DNA from: Abyssibius alkaniclasticus
GTDB lineage: Bacteria; Pseudomonadota; Alphaproteobacteria; Rhodobacterales; Rhodobacteraceae
Direction: 5' to 3'
DNA length: 64,000 nt
Assembly: GCF_020447305.1 (NCBI RefSeq)
Contig: NZ_CP095732.1
Coordinates: forward strand, 2,574,501-2,638,500
The notes beneath the pieces were generated by a model. That model ran no database searches and was not told the origin of the DNA. It saw only the letters and a program-made list of their open reading frames with translations. Both the position numbers and the translations under genes were made by a program. Position 1 is the stretch's first letter, and each line of letters starts with the position of its first letter. This document shows positions 49,786-59,411 of the stretch, piece after piece.

Positions 49786-50968
49786 TTACAAGCCCCTTAT
49801 TCTTGGCAATCCAGTCTTCTGCAGCATTACGCGCAACGGTATCAATTGTTAATACAGTATTTAGATCGCGAGGTATTTGCGTAATTACCGCTCTCACGTA
49901 GGGTTGATCTAGCACATCTTCAACCAGACGCGCCATGTCCAGAAACCCGATCTGGCCGGCCAGAAACGCATCGAGCGCCGCTTCCTTGGCGGCGTTGAAG
50001 GCGGCACCGTGCCCGCCCCCGGCCGCAAGAACCTGTCGCGCCAGCCGCAAGGCGGGAAAGCGCAGAGGGTCGGGCGGTTCGAAATCAAGCTGGCGCAGGG
50101 TTTCAAGGTTGAGCGGGGGCACGGGCAATGGCGCACGGTCGGGCCAGTTCAGCGCATAGCCGATGGGGGCGCGCATGTCGGGCGTGCCCAAATGCGCAAG
50201 AATGGCCCCGTCGCAAAACTCGACCATCGAATGCACAATGGCTTGCGGATGCACGATCACCTCGATCGCCGCGGCGGGCATGTCATAAAGATTGGCCGCC
50301 TCGATCACCTCCAGCGCCTTGTTGAACATGCTGGCACTATCCACCGAAATGCGCTGGCCCATATCCCATGTTGGGTGGGCCACGGCCTGTGCGGGGGTGG
50401 CATTCGCCATTTGCGCCAGGCTCCATGTGCGGAACGGGCCGCCGGTGGCTGTCAGGATCAAGCGGCGCACCTTGGCGGCATCTTCGCCATTCATGGCCTG
50501 CCACAGCGCGGAATGCTCGCTATCTACCGGAAGCAGACGGGTTTTATGGGCAGCACAGCGCGCGCGCAGCAAAGCCCCGGCACAGACAAGCGATTCCTTG
50601 TTGGCCAGCGCCAGCACCCGCGTGCTTGCCGCCAGTTCCAGCGTGGGGCGCAGGCCCGCCACGCCGACAATCGCCGACATGGCCCAATCGGTGGGGCGGC
50701 TGGCAGCCTCGGTCAGGGCATCCGGCCCGGCGGCGGCTTCAACGCCGCTGCCTTCAAGCGCGCGGCGCAGCTCGTCCAGATGTTGCGGATAGGCGGTAAC
50801 GGCGATGCGCGCACCAAGGTTGCGCGCCTGTTCGGCCAGCAGGGCAATATTCGCCCCGCCCGACAGCGCCACGACATCAAAAGCCGCACGTCCGCCGCCA
50901 CGATTGATCAGATCAACGGTGTTGACGCCGACCGAGCCGGTCGCCCCGAATATGCTGATCCGGCGCAT
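49778..50968 (-). CDS. dxr: 1-deoxy-D-xylulose 5-phosphate reductoisomerase
   Basis: Second enzyme of the MEP isoprenoid pathway, supplying undecaprenyl phosphate through UppS next door; 396 residues. NADPH-binding GATGSVGVNTVDLI, the catalytic loop DSEHSALWQAM and NKGLV-type C-terminus are visible. The last 130 nt (49790-49920) are about 43 % G+C, well below the rest of the gene, hinting at local recombination. The stop overlaps the rseP start by 8 nt. Confidence 0.96.
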   Translation of the reverse strand: MRRISIFGATGSVGVNTVDLINRGGGRAAFDVVALSGGANIALLAEQARNLGARIAVTAYPQHLDELRRALEGSGVEAAAGPDALTEAASRPTDWAMSAIVGVAGLRPTLELAASTRVLALANKESLVCAGALLRARCAAHKTRLLPVDSEHSALWQAMNGEDAAKVRRLILTATGGPFRTWSLAQMANATPAQAVAHPTWDMGQRISVDSASMFNKALEVIEAANLYDMPAAAIEVIVHPQAIVHSMVEFCDGAILAHLGTPDMRAPIGYALNWPDRAPLPVPPLNLETLRQLDFEPPDPLRFPALRLARQVLAAGGGHGAAFNAAKEAALDAFLAGQIGFLDMARLVEDVLDQPYVRAVITQIPRDLNTVLTIDTVARNAAEDWIAKNKGLVSD

Positions 50969-50971
50969 TGC

Positions 50972-51850
50972 CTAAAAGACCAGCGTCAACACATAGATGT
51001 TGACGGCGGCGACCAGCCCATCGAGCCGGTCGAGAATGCCGCCGTGGCCGGGAATGAGCGCAGAGCTGTCCTTGACGCCCTTGCGCCGCTTGAGCCAGCT
51101 TTCGCCAAGGTCGCCGATTTGCGCGGCAAGGGCCAGCAGCAGGCTGGTTGTGACCGTGGGCCACAGCGCCCAACCGGGGGCGAACAGCCCGAAACCTAGC
51201 CCCACAATGGCCGCCAGCCCCCAGCCGCCCAGCGTGCCCGACCATGTCTTGCCGGGGCTGATGGCTGGCCATAGCTTGGGCCCGCCCACGGTGCGGCCCA
51301 CGAAATAGCCGCCAATATCGGTGGCCACGACCAGCAGGATCAGCCAGTAAACCAGCAGCAACCCGGCCGTGGTGTCGCCGCGATAATGCGCCAGCGCCGC
51401 CACCGGAAGGCCGAAATACACCACGCCAAGCGCCAGCCACAGCCAGGATTTCTTGCGCGCCGCGACAATGGCGACCACGGCCAGACCAAGCGGAATCATC
51501 GCCCAGACAAGGCCGAATATCTGCCCGACAAGGGCCGAGCCAATCGCGCCCGCCGCCATGACCAGCAATGAAATGTTGTTCACCCCGTATTGGCCGGTGA
51601 TCAGCCCGCGATATTCCCACATTATCAGCGCGCCACCAACGGCAAGCATCCCCGATGTCCAGATGCCACCAAGGTAAAAGAAGACCAGCGCCATAACCGC
51701 CAGGGCCAGGCCAGAGATGATGCGCATCCGCAAATCGGCAAAACCGCCCGGCCTGGGCGCATCGCCGGGCTTGAAGGCGAACGGGTCATCCGCCGTTTCG
51801 GGCGCAACCTCGATCGTGTCGATATCTTCCAGCTGGTCGTCATCGCTCAT
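50972..51850 (-). CDS. cdsA: Phosphatidate cytidylyltransferase
   Basis: Makes CDP-diacylglycerol, the precursor of all phospholipids; 292 residues with about eight transmembrane helices. The family signature is the C-terminal KRRKGVKDSSALIPGHGGILDRLDGL-type region (positions about 240-265) and SPGKTWSGTLGG earlier. The N-terminal 35 residues are acidic and cytosolic. Start overlaps uppS stop by 4 nt. Confidence 0.95.
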   Translation of the reverse strand: MSDDDQLEDIDTIEVAPETADDPFAFKPGDAPRPGGFADLRMRIISGLALAVMALVFFYLGGIWTSGMLAVGGALIMWEYRGLITGQYGVNNISLLVMAAGAIGSALVGQIFGLVWAMIPLGLAVVAIVAARKKSWLWLALGVVYFGLPVAALAHYRGDTTAGLLLVYWLILLVVATDIGGYFVGRTVGGPKLWPAISPGKTWSGTLGGWGLAAIVGLGFGLFAPGWALWPTVTTSLLLALAAQIGDLGESWLKRRKGVKDSSALIPGHGGILDRLDGLVAAVNIYVLTLVF

Positions 51851-52578
51851 TTGCTGACCGCCCCGAAGCGGCGATCACGGGTCATGAACCCGTCTATCGA
51901 CGCCTGAAATGCAGCCCGGTCAAAGTCGGGCCAATTGATGTTGAGAAAATCATATTCCGAATAGGCCGCCTGCCAAAGCAGGAAATTCGAGGTGCGGCAT
52001 TCACCGGATGTGCGGATAACCAGATCGGGCTCGGGCAGATCGGCGGTATCCAGATGCGCGGTGATCAGGTCTTCATCCACCTGCTCGGGGCTAAGCTCTC
52101 CGCTGGCCACGCGGCGGGCGATGGTCTGCACGGCACGTATCATCTCGTCACGGCCACCGTAATCGACCGCAATCGTCAGGTTCAGCTTTGTGCCGCGCGC
52201 GGTGCGGTTTTCGGCCATATCCATCAGCGCGCGCAGGCTTTTGGTAAACCGGTCGCGCCGCCCGATGAAGCGCAGGCGAACGCCGTGTTCCACAAGGCTT
52301 GCCACTTCTTTCTGGATGTAACGGCGCAAAAGGCGCATCAGGCCGGAAACCTCGTCCGCCGAACGCTTCCAGTTCTCGGTGGAAAACGCATAAAGCGTAA
52401 GATGCGTCACCCCTAGGTCGGGGCAGGCCTTGACCGTATCGCGCACGGTTTCAACGCCGCGTTTGTGCCCGAACAGCCGCGGCAGGCCGCGCGCGGTTGC
52501 CCAGCGGCCATTCCCATCCATGATCATGGCAACATGGCGCGCTTGCGTCACATTCCGTTTAGCGCGTGAATTCGCCAT
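51847..52578 (-). CDS. uppS: Undecaprenyl diphosphate synthase (cis-prenyltransferase)
   Basis: Extends farnesyl diphosphate to the C55 carrier lipid of peptidoglycan and polysaccharide assembly; 243 residues. MIMDGNGRWA with the catalytic Asp, YAFSTENWKRS and RTSGECRTSNFLLWQAAYSE are visible. It lies 18 nt after frr and overlaps cdsA by 4 nt. Confidence 0.97.
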   Translation of the reverse strand: MANSRAKRNVTQARHVAMIMDGNGRWATARGLPRLFGHKRGVETVRDTVKACPDLGVTHLTLYAFSTENWKRSADEVSGLMRLLRRYIQKEVASLVEHGVRLRFIGRRDRFTKSLRALMDMAENRTARGTKLNLTIAVDYGGRDEMIRAVQTIARRVASGELSPEQVDEDLITAHLDTADLPEPDLVIRTSGECRTSNFLLWQAAYSEYDFLNINWPDFDRAAFQASIDGFMTRDRRFGAVSK

Positions 52579-52596
52579 ATCTGCTCCTGATGCAGG

Positions 52597-53160
52597 CTAT
52601 ACCTGCATGATTTCCGCCTGCTTGCCCTCAAGCACCTTGTCGACCATGCTGATATGCCTGTCGGTCGCGTCCTGAATTTCATCGGCCCACAGCTTCTGGT
52701 CATCTTCCGACATGCCATCGGCCTTGGCCTTTTTCAACTTGTCCATACCGTCGCGGCGCACGTTGCGCACGGCAATGCGGGCGTTTTCGGCATAGGTGCC
52801 GGCCAGTTTGGCCAATTCGCGGCGGCGCTCTTCGTTCAATTCGGGGATGGGCAGGCGCAGGGTTGCACCATCCATCACAGGGTTGATGCCGATGCCGGCA
52901 TTGCGAATGGCCTTGTCCACGGCGTTCACCATTGCCTTGTCCCAGACATTGACCGTGACCATGCGCGGCTCGGGCACGTTGATCGTGGCCACCTGGTTGA
53001 TGGGCGTCGGGCTGCCATAGGCTTCGACCATCACCGCATCCAGCATACTGGCACTGGCGCGGCCGGTGCGCAACGAGGCAAAGTCGTGCTTTAACGCGGT
53101 TATGGCACCATCCATCCGCTTGTTGATGTCATCAATATCAATATCCAACTCGTCCGACAT
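52597..53160 (-). CDS. frr: Ribosome recycling factor
   Basis: Splits post-termination ribosomes together with EF-G; 187 residues with the three-helix bundle ([22 protein letters not shown]) and [13 protein letters not shown]. The frame stays open upstream, but the ATG at 53160 yields the usual N-terminus. It is 10 nt after pyrH, preserving the conserved pyrH-frr order. Confidence 0.97.
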   Translation of the reverse strand: MSDELDIDIDDINKRMDGAITALKHDFASLRTGRASASMLDAVMVEAYGSPTPINQVATINVPEPRMVTVNVWDKAMVNAVDKAIRNAGIGINPVMDGATLRLPIPELNEERRRELAKLAGTYAENARIAVRNVRRDGMDKLKKAKADGMSEDDQKLWADEIQDATDRHISMVDKVLEGKQAEIMQV

Positions 53161-53170
53161 ACGCGCCTCT

Positions 53171-53908
53171 TTATTTTTGCTCGACCACGGTAAAGCGGCC
53201 CTTGCCTTGCAGGATAGACACAAAGCCACCCGAATCTGCCAGACTGAATACCACGATTGGCAGTTTATTGTCGCGCGCCAATGCAATGGCCGAGGCATCC
53301 ATGACCTTGAGGTGCTTTTGCAGCACATCGTCATAGGTAATCCGCTCAAACCGCTTGGCATCTGGGTTTTTCTTGGGGTCGCTGTCATAGATCCCGTCAA
53401 CCGAGGTGCCCTTGAAAATCGCCTCGCAGCCCATTTCGGTGGCGCGCAGCGTGGCGGCGGTGTCGGTGGTGAAATAGGGGTTGCCGGTGCCTGCCGCAAA
53501 TATCACAACGCGGCCCTTTTCAAGATGGCGCACGGCGCGGCGGCGGATGTAAGGTTCGCAGATCTGGTCCATCGGAATGGCGGAGATGACGCGGGTGAAG
53601 GTGTCCATCGCCTCCAGCGCCGATTGCATGGCCAGCGCGTTCATGACCGTGGCCAACATGCCCATATAGTCGGCGGTCGTGCGCTCCATCCCCTGGGCCG
53701 AGCCTTGCAGCCCGCGGAAAATATTGCCCCCGCCGATCACCACACACACTTCAACACCCAGATCGACGACCGATTTGATCTCGGCGGCGATGCGCTCCAC
53801 TGTGGGCGGGTGCAGCCCGTATTGCCCCGGGCCCATCAGTGCCTCGCCCGAGATTTTGAGCATGACCCGTTTATAGTTGAGCGGCGGCGTTGTGGCGTCC
53901 GGGGTCAT
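53171..53908 (-). CDS. pyrH: Uridylate kinase
   Basis: Phosphorylates UMP to UDP; 245-residue amino acid kinase fold. [44 protein letters not shown] and [14 protein letters not shown] mark the family. The ATG at 53908 has GGAG at a good distance. Its usual upstream partner tsf is separated by an acetyltransferase gene. Confidence 0.97.
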   Translation of the reverse strand: MTPDATTPPLNYKRVMLKISGEALMGPGQYGLHPPTVERIAAEIKSVVDLGVEVCVVIGGGNIFRGLQGSAQGMERTTADYMGMLATVMNALAMQSALEAMDTFTRVISAIPMDQICEPYIRRRAVRHLEKGRVVIFAAGTGNPYFTTDTAATLRATEMGCEAIFKGTSVDGIYDSDPKKNPDAKRFERITYDDVLQKHLKVMDASAIALARDNKLPIVVFSLADSGGFVSILQGKGRFTVVEQK

Positions 53909-54012
53909 GGAATCTCCTGTTTGGGTTTGGCGCGTAAAATGGTGTAAAATTGCCTTCGGTTCAATGCCAAATGGCGCAATCACCAAATGAGGTGGCGAAG
54001 GGCCGCCAAAGC

Positions 54013-54609
54013 CTAGGCGTCATCGACCGATTTGATGATGCGCGCCGGGCTGCCCACGGCCACAACGCGGGCGGGCAGTGATTTGGTCACAACCGCACCG
54101 GCGCCCACCACCGTGCCATCGCCAATCGTTACGCCGGGCATGATGATGGCCCCTGCCCCGATCCAGCATTTTTCGCCAATGGTAATGGGCTTTGAGATAT
54201 TCACCACCGAAAACGGTATCGGGCGGTCGCCTACCGGCGGGCCGAAACGGTCTTCGGGGCGGATGGGATGCGTTGCCGTGATGAACTGCGCATTGGGGCC
54301 AACCATCGTTTGCGAACCGATGGCAATGATGTTGCTATCCAGAAATGTCGCGCCGGCATTGATGAACACAAAGGCACCGAAATGCAAATGGATGCCGTAT
54401 TCCACCGTGAATGGCGGGCGGATCATGCACGGCCCGTCCATTTTGCCAAGCAAGGCCTGCATCGCGCCGATGCGCCCTTCAATGTCATGCGATGAAATCG
54501 CGTCGAGCGCGGCCTTGCGCGTTGATGCCTGCGCCTGAAGGTCGAGCAGATAGGCATCGCCACCGTTATGCGGCTCACCGGCCAGCATTTTGCGGTAGTT
54601 TTCGTTCAT
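54013..54609 (-). CDS. Sugar O-acetyltransferase (maltose acetyltransferase/NodL/LacA family)
   Basis: A 198-residue hexapeptide-repeat acetyltransferase using acetyl-CoA. The N-terminal Maa domain ([22 protein letters not shown]), the left-handed beta-helix repeats ([25 protein letters not shown]) and the catalytic histidine in [12 protein letters not shown] support the call. The substrate sugar is unknown. It interrupts the otherwise conserved rpsB-tsf-pyrH-frr order and follows the tsf terminator, so it needs its own promoter or acts on read-through. Confidence 0.85.
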   Translation of the reverse strand: MNENYRKMLAGEPHNGGDAYLLDLQAQASTRKAALDAISSHDIEGRIGAMQALLGKMDGPCMIRPPFTVEYGIHLHFGAFVFINAGATFLDSNIIAIGSQTMVGPNAQFITATHPIRPEDRFGPPVGDRPIPFSVVNISKPITIGEKCWIGAGAIIMPGVTIGDGTVVGAGAVVTKSLPARVVAVGSPARIIKSVDDA

Positions 54610-54628
54610 AATCCCCCCTTTGGCGTGC

Positions 54629-54659
54629 AAAAAGCCCGGTTGCTTGCACAACCGGGCTT
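54629..54659 (-). terminator. Intrinsic terminator of rpsB-tsf
   Basis: Perfect 11-bp stem (AAGCCCGGTTG with CAACCGGGCTT), 6-nt loop and a T-run on the minus strand, 22 nt after the tsf stop. Confidence 0.9.
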
Positions 54660-54681
54660 GAGCTTAGCAGAAGATTGCAGC

Positions 54682-55557
54682 TTATGCGCCGCGGGTTTTT
54701 GCAACCTCGGCTGCAAAATCCTCTTCTTCTTTTTCAATACCTTCGCCAACGCCCATGCGCACGAAACCGGTGATTTCAACGCCAGCTTCCTTGGCGGCCG
54801 CGCCAACCGTCAGGTCGGGGTTGATCACGAAAGCCTGGTTCAGCAGGGTCACTTCCTGGAAGAATTTCTGCATACGGCCCTTGATCATGTTTTCGATGAT
54901 CGCTTCGGGCTTGCCGGATTCGCGGGCCTGCTCGGTCAACACGGTTTTCTCGCGCTCAACCAGTTCAGCCGACAAATCAGCCTCGGAAAGCGAGGCGGGG
55001 TTGGTGGCGGCGATATGCATGGCAATCTGCTTGCCAATTCCGTTGTCGGTGCCTTTCAGTGCAACCAGCACGCCGATTTTGCCTTTGCCATCGGCGACCG
55101 CGTTATGCACATACATCGCCACGGAGTCGCCGCTCAGCCGGGCCATGCGGCGCACGCTCATATTCTCGCCAATCGTCACGATCTTGTCGGTTACAACCTC
55201 GGCAACGGTTTTGCCTTTCAGCGGGGCAGCCAGCAGCGCGTCGAAATCCTCAACGGTAATGGCGACATTGGTGATGTCACCAACCAGCGCCTGAAACTCG
55301 GCGTTCTGGGCGACAAAGTCGGTTTCCGAGTTCACCTCGACAACAACGCCGGAATTGCCCGACACCATAGCGCCGACCAGACCTTCCGCAGCCACGCGGC
55401 CAGCCTTTTTGGCGGCCTTGGCCAGGCCTTTGGTGCGCAGCCAGTCAACCGAGGCTTCCATATCGCCATTGTTTTCAACAAGGGCTTTTTTCGCGTCCAT
55501 CATGCCTACGCCGGTGGAATCGCGCAGTTCTTTTACCATGCTTGCGGTGATCGACAT
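54682..55557 (-). CDS. tsf: Elongation factor Ts
   Basis: Nucleotide exchange factor for EF-Tu; 291 residues. The N-terminal UBA-like domain ([19 protein letters not shown]) and the TDFVAQN motif near residue 82 are typical. GGAGAGC lies before the ATG. It follows rpsB by 81 nt that contain an attenuator-like hairpin, and ends in a strong terminator. Confidence 0.98.
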   Translation of the reverse strand: MSITASMVKELRDSTGVGMMDAKKALVENNGDMEASVDWLRTKGLAKAAKKAGRVAAEGLVGAMVSGNSGVVVEVNSETDFVAQNAEFQALVGDITNVAITVEDFDALLAAPLKGKTVAEVVTDKIVTIGENMSVRRMARLSGDSVAMYVHNAVADGKGKIGVLVALKGTDNGIGKQIAMHIAATNPASLSEADLSAELVEREKTVLTEQARESGKPEAIIENMIKGRMQKFFQEVTLLNQAFVINPDLTVGAAAKEAGVEITGFVRMGVGEGIEKEEEDFAAEVAKTRGA

Positions 55558-55596
55558 TGTCGCTCTCCTTTAAGAATTCTGGGTTTGAAACAACAA

Positions 55597-55617
55597 CGGG
55601 GGGCACGCCGCCCCCCG
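55597..55617 (-). terminator. Attenuator-like hairpin between rpsB and tsf
   Basis: Perfect 8-bp stem (CGGGGGGC with GCCCCCCG) around 5 nt, followed on the minus strand by TTGTTGTTT. It probably allows partial termination after rpsB and so sets the ratio of S2 to EF-Ts, as known for other bacteria. Confidence 0.7.
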
Positions 55618-55638
55618 CATCAGCCGGGTTGGGCCGGA

Positions 55639-56409
55639 TTATTCAGCAGCGCCTTCGGCGGCAATCGCCTCTTCGCTCGGGGCTTCTTCCATTGCGCCAA
55701 CGTCAACACCACGTGCGCCCATCTGCTGGGCCATACCGTCAAGCGCGGCACGCGCGATCAGGTCGGTGTAAAGCGCGATGGCGCGGCCGGCATCGTCATT
55801 GCCGGGGATCGGGAAGTCGATGCCGCGCGGATCGGAGTTGGTGTCAAGCACCGCAATCACCGGAATGCCGAGTTTTCTGGCTTCGGTAATGGCCAGCGCT
55901 TCTTTGTTGGTGTCGATCACGAAGATCAGATCAGGCACGCCACCCATCGAGCGGATACCGCCAAGCGATGCCTGCAATTTGGCCTGCTCGCGTTCCATGT
56001 TCAAACGCTCTTTCTTGGTCAGGCCGGCGGCCCCGCCTTCAAGCGCCTCGTCGATATGCTTGAGCCGCGCGATCGAGTTGGACACGGTTTTCCAGTTGGT
56101 CAGCGTGCCGCCCAGCCAGCGGTGGTTCATGTAATACTGTGCCGAACGCTCGGCGGCTTCTGCAATCGCCTTTGAAGCCTGACGCTTGGTGCCAACGAAC
56201 AGAATGCGCCCGCCCTTGGCAACGGTAGCAGCAACAGCCTGCAGGGCTGCATCGAGCAGCGGCACGGTCTGTGTCAGGTCCATGATGTGGATGCCGTTAC
56301 GGTCGCCGTAGATATACGGGCCCATCAGCGGGTTCCAGCGATGTGTCTGGTGGCCAAAGTGAACGCCTGCTTCCAAGAGCTGGCGCAATGTGAACTCGGG
56401 TAGAGCCAT
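55639..56409 (-). CDS. rpsB: 30S ribosomal protein S2
   Basis: Late-binding small-subunit protein, 256 residues. Signatures are [54 protein letters not shown] and [16 protein letters not shown]. The C-terminal acidic extension ([22 protein letters not shown]-like tail, described by its Glu/Ala content) is typical of Alphaproteobacteria. A structured leader precedes it and tsf follows. Confidence 0.98.
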   Translation of the reverse strand: MALPEFTLRQLLEAGVHFGHQTHRWNPLMGPYIYGDRNGIHIMDLTQTVPLLDAALQAVAATVAKGGRILFVGTKRQASKAIAEAAERSAQYYMNHRWLGGTLTNWKTVSNSIARLKHIDEALEGGAAGLTKKERLNMEREQAKLQASLGGIRSMGGVPDLIFVIDTNKEALAITEARKLGIPVIAVLDTNSDPRGIDFPIPGNDDAGRAIALYTDLIARAALDGMAQQMGARGVDVGAMEEAPSEEAIAAEGAAE

Positions 56410-56424
56410 TGTCGTTTCCTTTCC

Positions 56425-56503
56425 GGTTTCGCCTTGGCAGAGAATCAGGGAAGCCCCAACCGGTGGATCTGGGGGGATGTCTGTCCCCAAACCCGTCTCT
56501 GCC
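56425..56503 (-). promoter_or_regulatory. Structured mRNA leader of rpsB
   Basis: On the minus strand GGCAGAGA (56503-56496) pairs with TCTCTGCC (56443-56436), enclosing 52 nt that contain a smaller hairpin (GGGGA with TCCCC, about 56486-56470) and further GC pairing. The structure ends about 27 nt before the rpsB ATG. Such leaders commonly bind the ribosomal protein itself for autoregulation; I infer this role for S2 but do not recognise a named motif. Confidence 0.5.
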
Positions 56504-56690
56504 TGTGGATTTAGTGAGCGCAGATTACCCCCTTCGGCGGAAATACGCAAGAGGGGCTTTGTGACAATTGGAACAAACTCGCGCATTGCGCGCAGAATCC
56601 CCACATTATCCGGTGACAATGTGCAAATATGCCTGTATCCCGCAAGAAAAGCGCAGGACTTGCACGCGCAGCTATTAAAGGCCATGCCTG

Positions 56691-57572
56691 ATGAAAACCG
56701 GTGCCCATATTGACCCGAAATATATTTCGTTCAACCAGTCGCTGCCGCGCGGGTTGCAATCGGGCACCATTCGGCTGATCGAGAACCTGACGGGGCGCAT
56801 CAAGGTGCTGCGCCTGGCGCATAAACATGCCACCGAGCCTGCCTTGCCCGGCAATTTCTGGAAACAGGCGCTGACCCGGATGCGGGTGGATAACGAAGTA
56901 TCCGACGCCGCCCTTGCCCGCATTCCCAAAACCGGCCCGCTGGTGGTGTTCGCCAACCACCCGCATGGTTTGGTTGACGGGATGGTGCTGTGCAACAATA
57001 TCGCGCGCGTGCGCTCCGATTTCAAAATCCTGACCCGCCCGTTTCTGACCAAGCTTGAAGAGATCAACCCGCATATGATGCCCGTGGCCTATAACCACGA
57101 GCCCGATGCGATTGAGAAAAATATCCAGATGCATAAAGACGCCATTGCCCATGTGCGTGGCGGTGGCTGTCTCATCCTGTTTCCCGCCGGGGCCGTGGCC
57201 CGCGCCAAAAGCTGGTGGGGCGATGCCGAGGAGATGGAGTGGACGCCCTTCATGGCGCGGCTCATTCTGCGCGGCCATGCACAGGCGCTGCCCATGTATT
57301 TCAGCACGCAGAACAGCCGCTGGTTCCAGATGGCAGCGCAGTTTTCCGACACGGCGCGCCAGGGTCTGCTGATGCATGAAATCGCCCGCAGCTTCGGCAC
57401 CACGATGCGCCCCATTGTCGGCCAGCCGATTCCGCATACCGCCTTTCAGGGCATGGGGCTGAAAATGCCGGAAATGACCCGCAAACTATACGAAATAACA
57501 ATGGCGCTGGCCCATTCCCCCGATGGCGACGCCTTGCCGGCCGAGTTGAACCTGCCGCGCGCTGCTGAATGA
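56691..57572 (+). CDS. Lysophospholipid acyltransferase-family protein (hemolysin-like)
   Basis: A 293-residue acyltransferase of the PlsC-like superfamily. The active-site motif is NHPHGLVDG, the spacing found in hemolysin-like acyltransferases rather than the classic NHx4D; the second motif is [13 protein letters not shown]. It probably acylates a lysophospholipid or an amino-acid lipid, and OlsA-like ornithine lipid formation is possible. It overlaps the following kinase gene by 4 nt, an odd partner. Confidence 0.83.
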   Translation: MKTGAHIDPKYISFNQSLPRGLQSGTIRLIENLTGRIKVLRLAHKHATEPALPGNFWKQALTRMRVDNEVSDAALARIPKTGPLVVFANHPHGLVDGMVLCNNIARVRSDFKILTRPFLTKLEEINPHMMPVAYNHEPDAIEKNIQMHKDAIAHVRGGGCLILFPAGAVARAKSWWGDAEEMEWTPFMARLILRGHAQALPMYFSTQNSRWFQMAAQFSDTARQGLLMHEIARSFGTTMRPIVGQPIPHTAFQGMGLKMPEMTRKLYEITMALAHSPDGDALPAELNLPRAAE

Positions 57573-58456
57573 GTTTGCCGCCGGTTCTGTGCATTGGCGC
57601 AGCCCTGTGGGATGTGCTTGCCGCGGCCAGCCGCAGCATGAAGATCGGCGATGATATTCCCGGCACGATCATCCGCCGCCCCGGCGGCGTGGCGCTGAAC
57701 GTGGCCGTGGCGCTGGCCGCGCATGGCGTTCCGCCCGGGCTGCTGGCCACGATTGGCGCGGATACCGATGGCGACACGCTGGTCGCGCTGCTTGAAGCCC
57801 AGGGCGTTGATTGCCGCCATGTCTTGCGCACGGCCGCGCCGACCGACAGCTATCTGGTCATCGAATCCCCCGGTGGGGACATTTTTGGCGCGATTGCCGA
57901 TTGCGCGGGCCTGGAGCAGGCCGATACCGCCGTGCTTGCCCCCGCCATCAGCGGCGCGCTGGCGCCGTTCAGTGGCGAAGCGGTGGTCGATGGCAACCTG
58001 CCCGACAGCGTGCTTGCCCGCCTGCACGACCTGCTGCCACAGGCGCGGCTGTCGCTTGTGCCCGCCTCGCCCGGCAAGGCCGCCCGCCTGCGCGAGCCGA
58101 TCAAACACGGCCATGCCGCGATTTATGTGAACAGGTTCGAGGCCGAGATCATTTGCGAATCTGCCTTTGCCGATAGCGCCAGCGCCGCTTGCGCCCTGGT
58201 TGAAATGGGCGCGCGTTTTGCCCTTGTGACCAACAGCGCCGCCCCCGCCAGCCTTGCCAATGCCGCCCATTGCATCAGTCGCACGCCGCCAAGGGTGAAC
58301 AGCATTTCCACCACCGGGGCGGGCGATGTTGTGCTGGCCGCGCATTTTGCCGCCCGCCTTGCCAGCCCCGACCCCGATAGCGAAGCGGCGATGACCGCAC
58401 AACTGACAGCCGCGCTGGATGCCGCCGCTGCCCATATTACAAAGGCCACAACATGA
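57569..58456 (+). CDS. psuK: Pseudouridine kinase, PfkB family
   Basis: A 295-residue ribokinase-fold sugar kinase. The N-terminal RPGGVALNVAVALAAHG and the C-terminal TTGAGDVVLAAHFA motif with the catalytic Asp are clear. Direct coupling to psuG (4-nt overlap) identifies its substrate as pseudouridine, which PsuG then cleaves after phosphorylation. It is in turn coupled to the preceding acyltransferase. Confidence 0.9.
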   Translation: MSLPPVLCIGAALWDVLAAASRSMKIGDDIPGTIIRRPGGVALNVAVALAAHGVPPGLLATIGADTDGDTLVALLEAQGVDCRHVLRTAAPTDSYLVIESPGGDIFGAIADCAGLEQADTAVLAPAISGALAPFSGEAVVDGNLPDSVLARLHDLLPQARLSLVPASPGKAARLREPIKHGHAAIYVNRFEAEIICESAFADSASAACALVEMGARFALVTNSAAPASLANAAHCISRTPPRVNSISTTGAGDVVLAAHFAARLASPDPDSEAAMTAQLTAALDAAAAHITKATT

Positions 58457-59358
58457 AGCTCCCCCTTGTCTTTTCCGCCGAAGTTACCGCCGCACGCGCG
58501 GCAGGCACGCCTGTTGTGGCGCTGGAATCCACCATCATCACCCACGGAATGCCCTGGCCGCAAAACTATGAAACCGCCAAGCTGGTAGAGGATGACATTC
58601 GCAAAGGCGGGGCCGTTCCGGCCACAATCGCCATTCTGAACGGTGCCATCCATATCGGCCTTGATGATGCGCGCCTTGCCGAGCTTGCCCAAATGAAGAA
58701 CGTCGCCAAACTGTCGCGCGCCGATCTGGCCGTGGCCTTGGCCACCGGCATTGCCGGGGCAACAACCGTGGCCTGCACAATGATTTGCGCGCATCTGGCG
58801 GGCATTCAGGTCTTTGCCACGGGCGGCATTGGCGGCGTGCATCAGGGGGCGGAAAGCAGCTTTGACATTTCGGCCGACCTGATGGAATTGGCCCAAACCC
58901 CCGTAACCGTTGTGGCGGCGGGGGCAAAAGCCATTCTCGACATTCCCAAAACGCTTGAAGTGCTTGAAACACAGGGCGTGCCGGTCATCGCCTATGGGCA
59001 AGACGAGTTTCCGGCCTTCTGGTCGCGCAAAAGCGGCATCCCTGCCCCGCTGCGGCTGGATGAACCAGCCCAAATTGCCGCCGCACAGAAAATGCGCACC
59101 GCCCTTGGCCTGCCCGGCGGCCAGCTCGTGGCCAACCCCGTGCCGGTTGAAAGCGAGATCAGCCGCGACGCCCTTGCCCCGATCATTGCCGCCGCCCAGG
59201 CCAGGGCCACGGCCGAGGGTATCAGCGGCAAGGCGGTCACACCCTTCCTGCTGGGTGCAATACTCGAGGCGACCGACGGCGCCTCGCTGGCCACAAACAT
59301 TGCGCTTGTGCGCAACAACGCCCGGCTGGCGGCTGAAATTGCGCAACATTTCGGCTAA
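58453..59358 (+). CDS. psuG: Pseudouridine-5'-phosphate glycosidase
   Basis: Splits the C-C glycosidic bond of pseudouridine 5'-phosphate to uracil and ribose 5-phosphate; 301 residues. The family motifs are VALESTIITHGMPWPQN, GGIGGVHQGAESSFDISADL and the Schiff-base lysine in AAGAKAILDIPKTLE (about K159). With psuK it completes RNA-derived pseudouridine salvage. No specific transporter is nearby. Confidence 0.95.
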   Translation: MKLPLVFSAEVTAARAAGTPVVALESTIITHGMPWPQNYETAKLVEDDIRKGGAVPATIAILNGAIHIGLDDARLAELAQMKNVAKLSRADLAVALATGIAGATTVACTMICAHLAGIQVFATGGIGGVHQGAESSFDISADLMELAQTPVTVVAAGAKAILDIPKTLEVLETQGVPVIAYGQDEFPAFWSRKSGIPAPLRLDEPAQIAAAQKMRTALGLPGGQLVANPVPVESEISRDALAPIIAAAQARATAEGISGKAVTPFLLGAILEATDGASLATNIALVRNNARLAAEIAQHFG

Positions 59359-59411
59359 GCCACCTTTACGTGGGGTTAACGGCTACCTAGATTAGGGCAA
59401 ATTCGAGGGTA

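Noticed and set aside
50009-51199. 396-codon plus-strand frame over dxr and cdsA
   Set aside because: Spans two core genes on the other strand, with biased composition and no recognisable motif.
59359-59411. Hairpin after psuG (CCAC-N6-GTGG)
   Set aside because: Four base pairs without a T-run; not a credible terminator.
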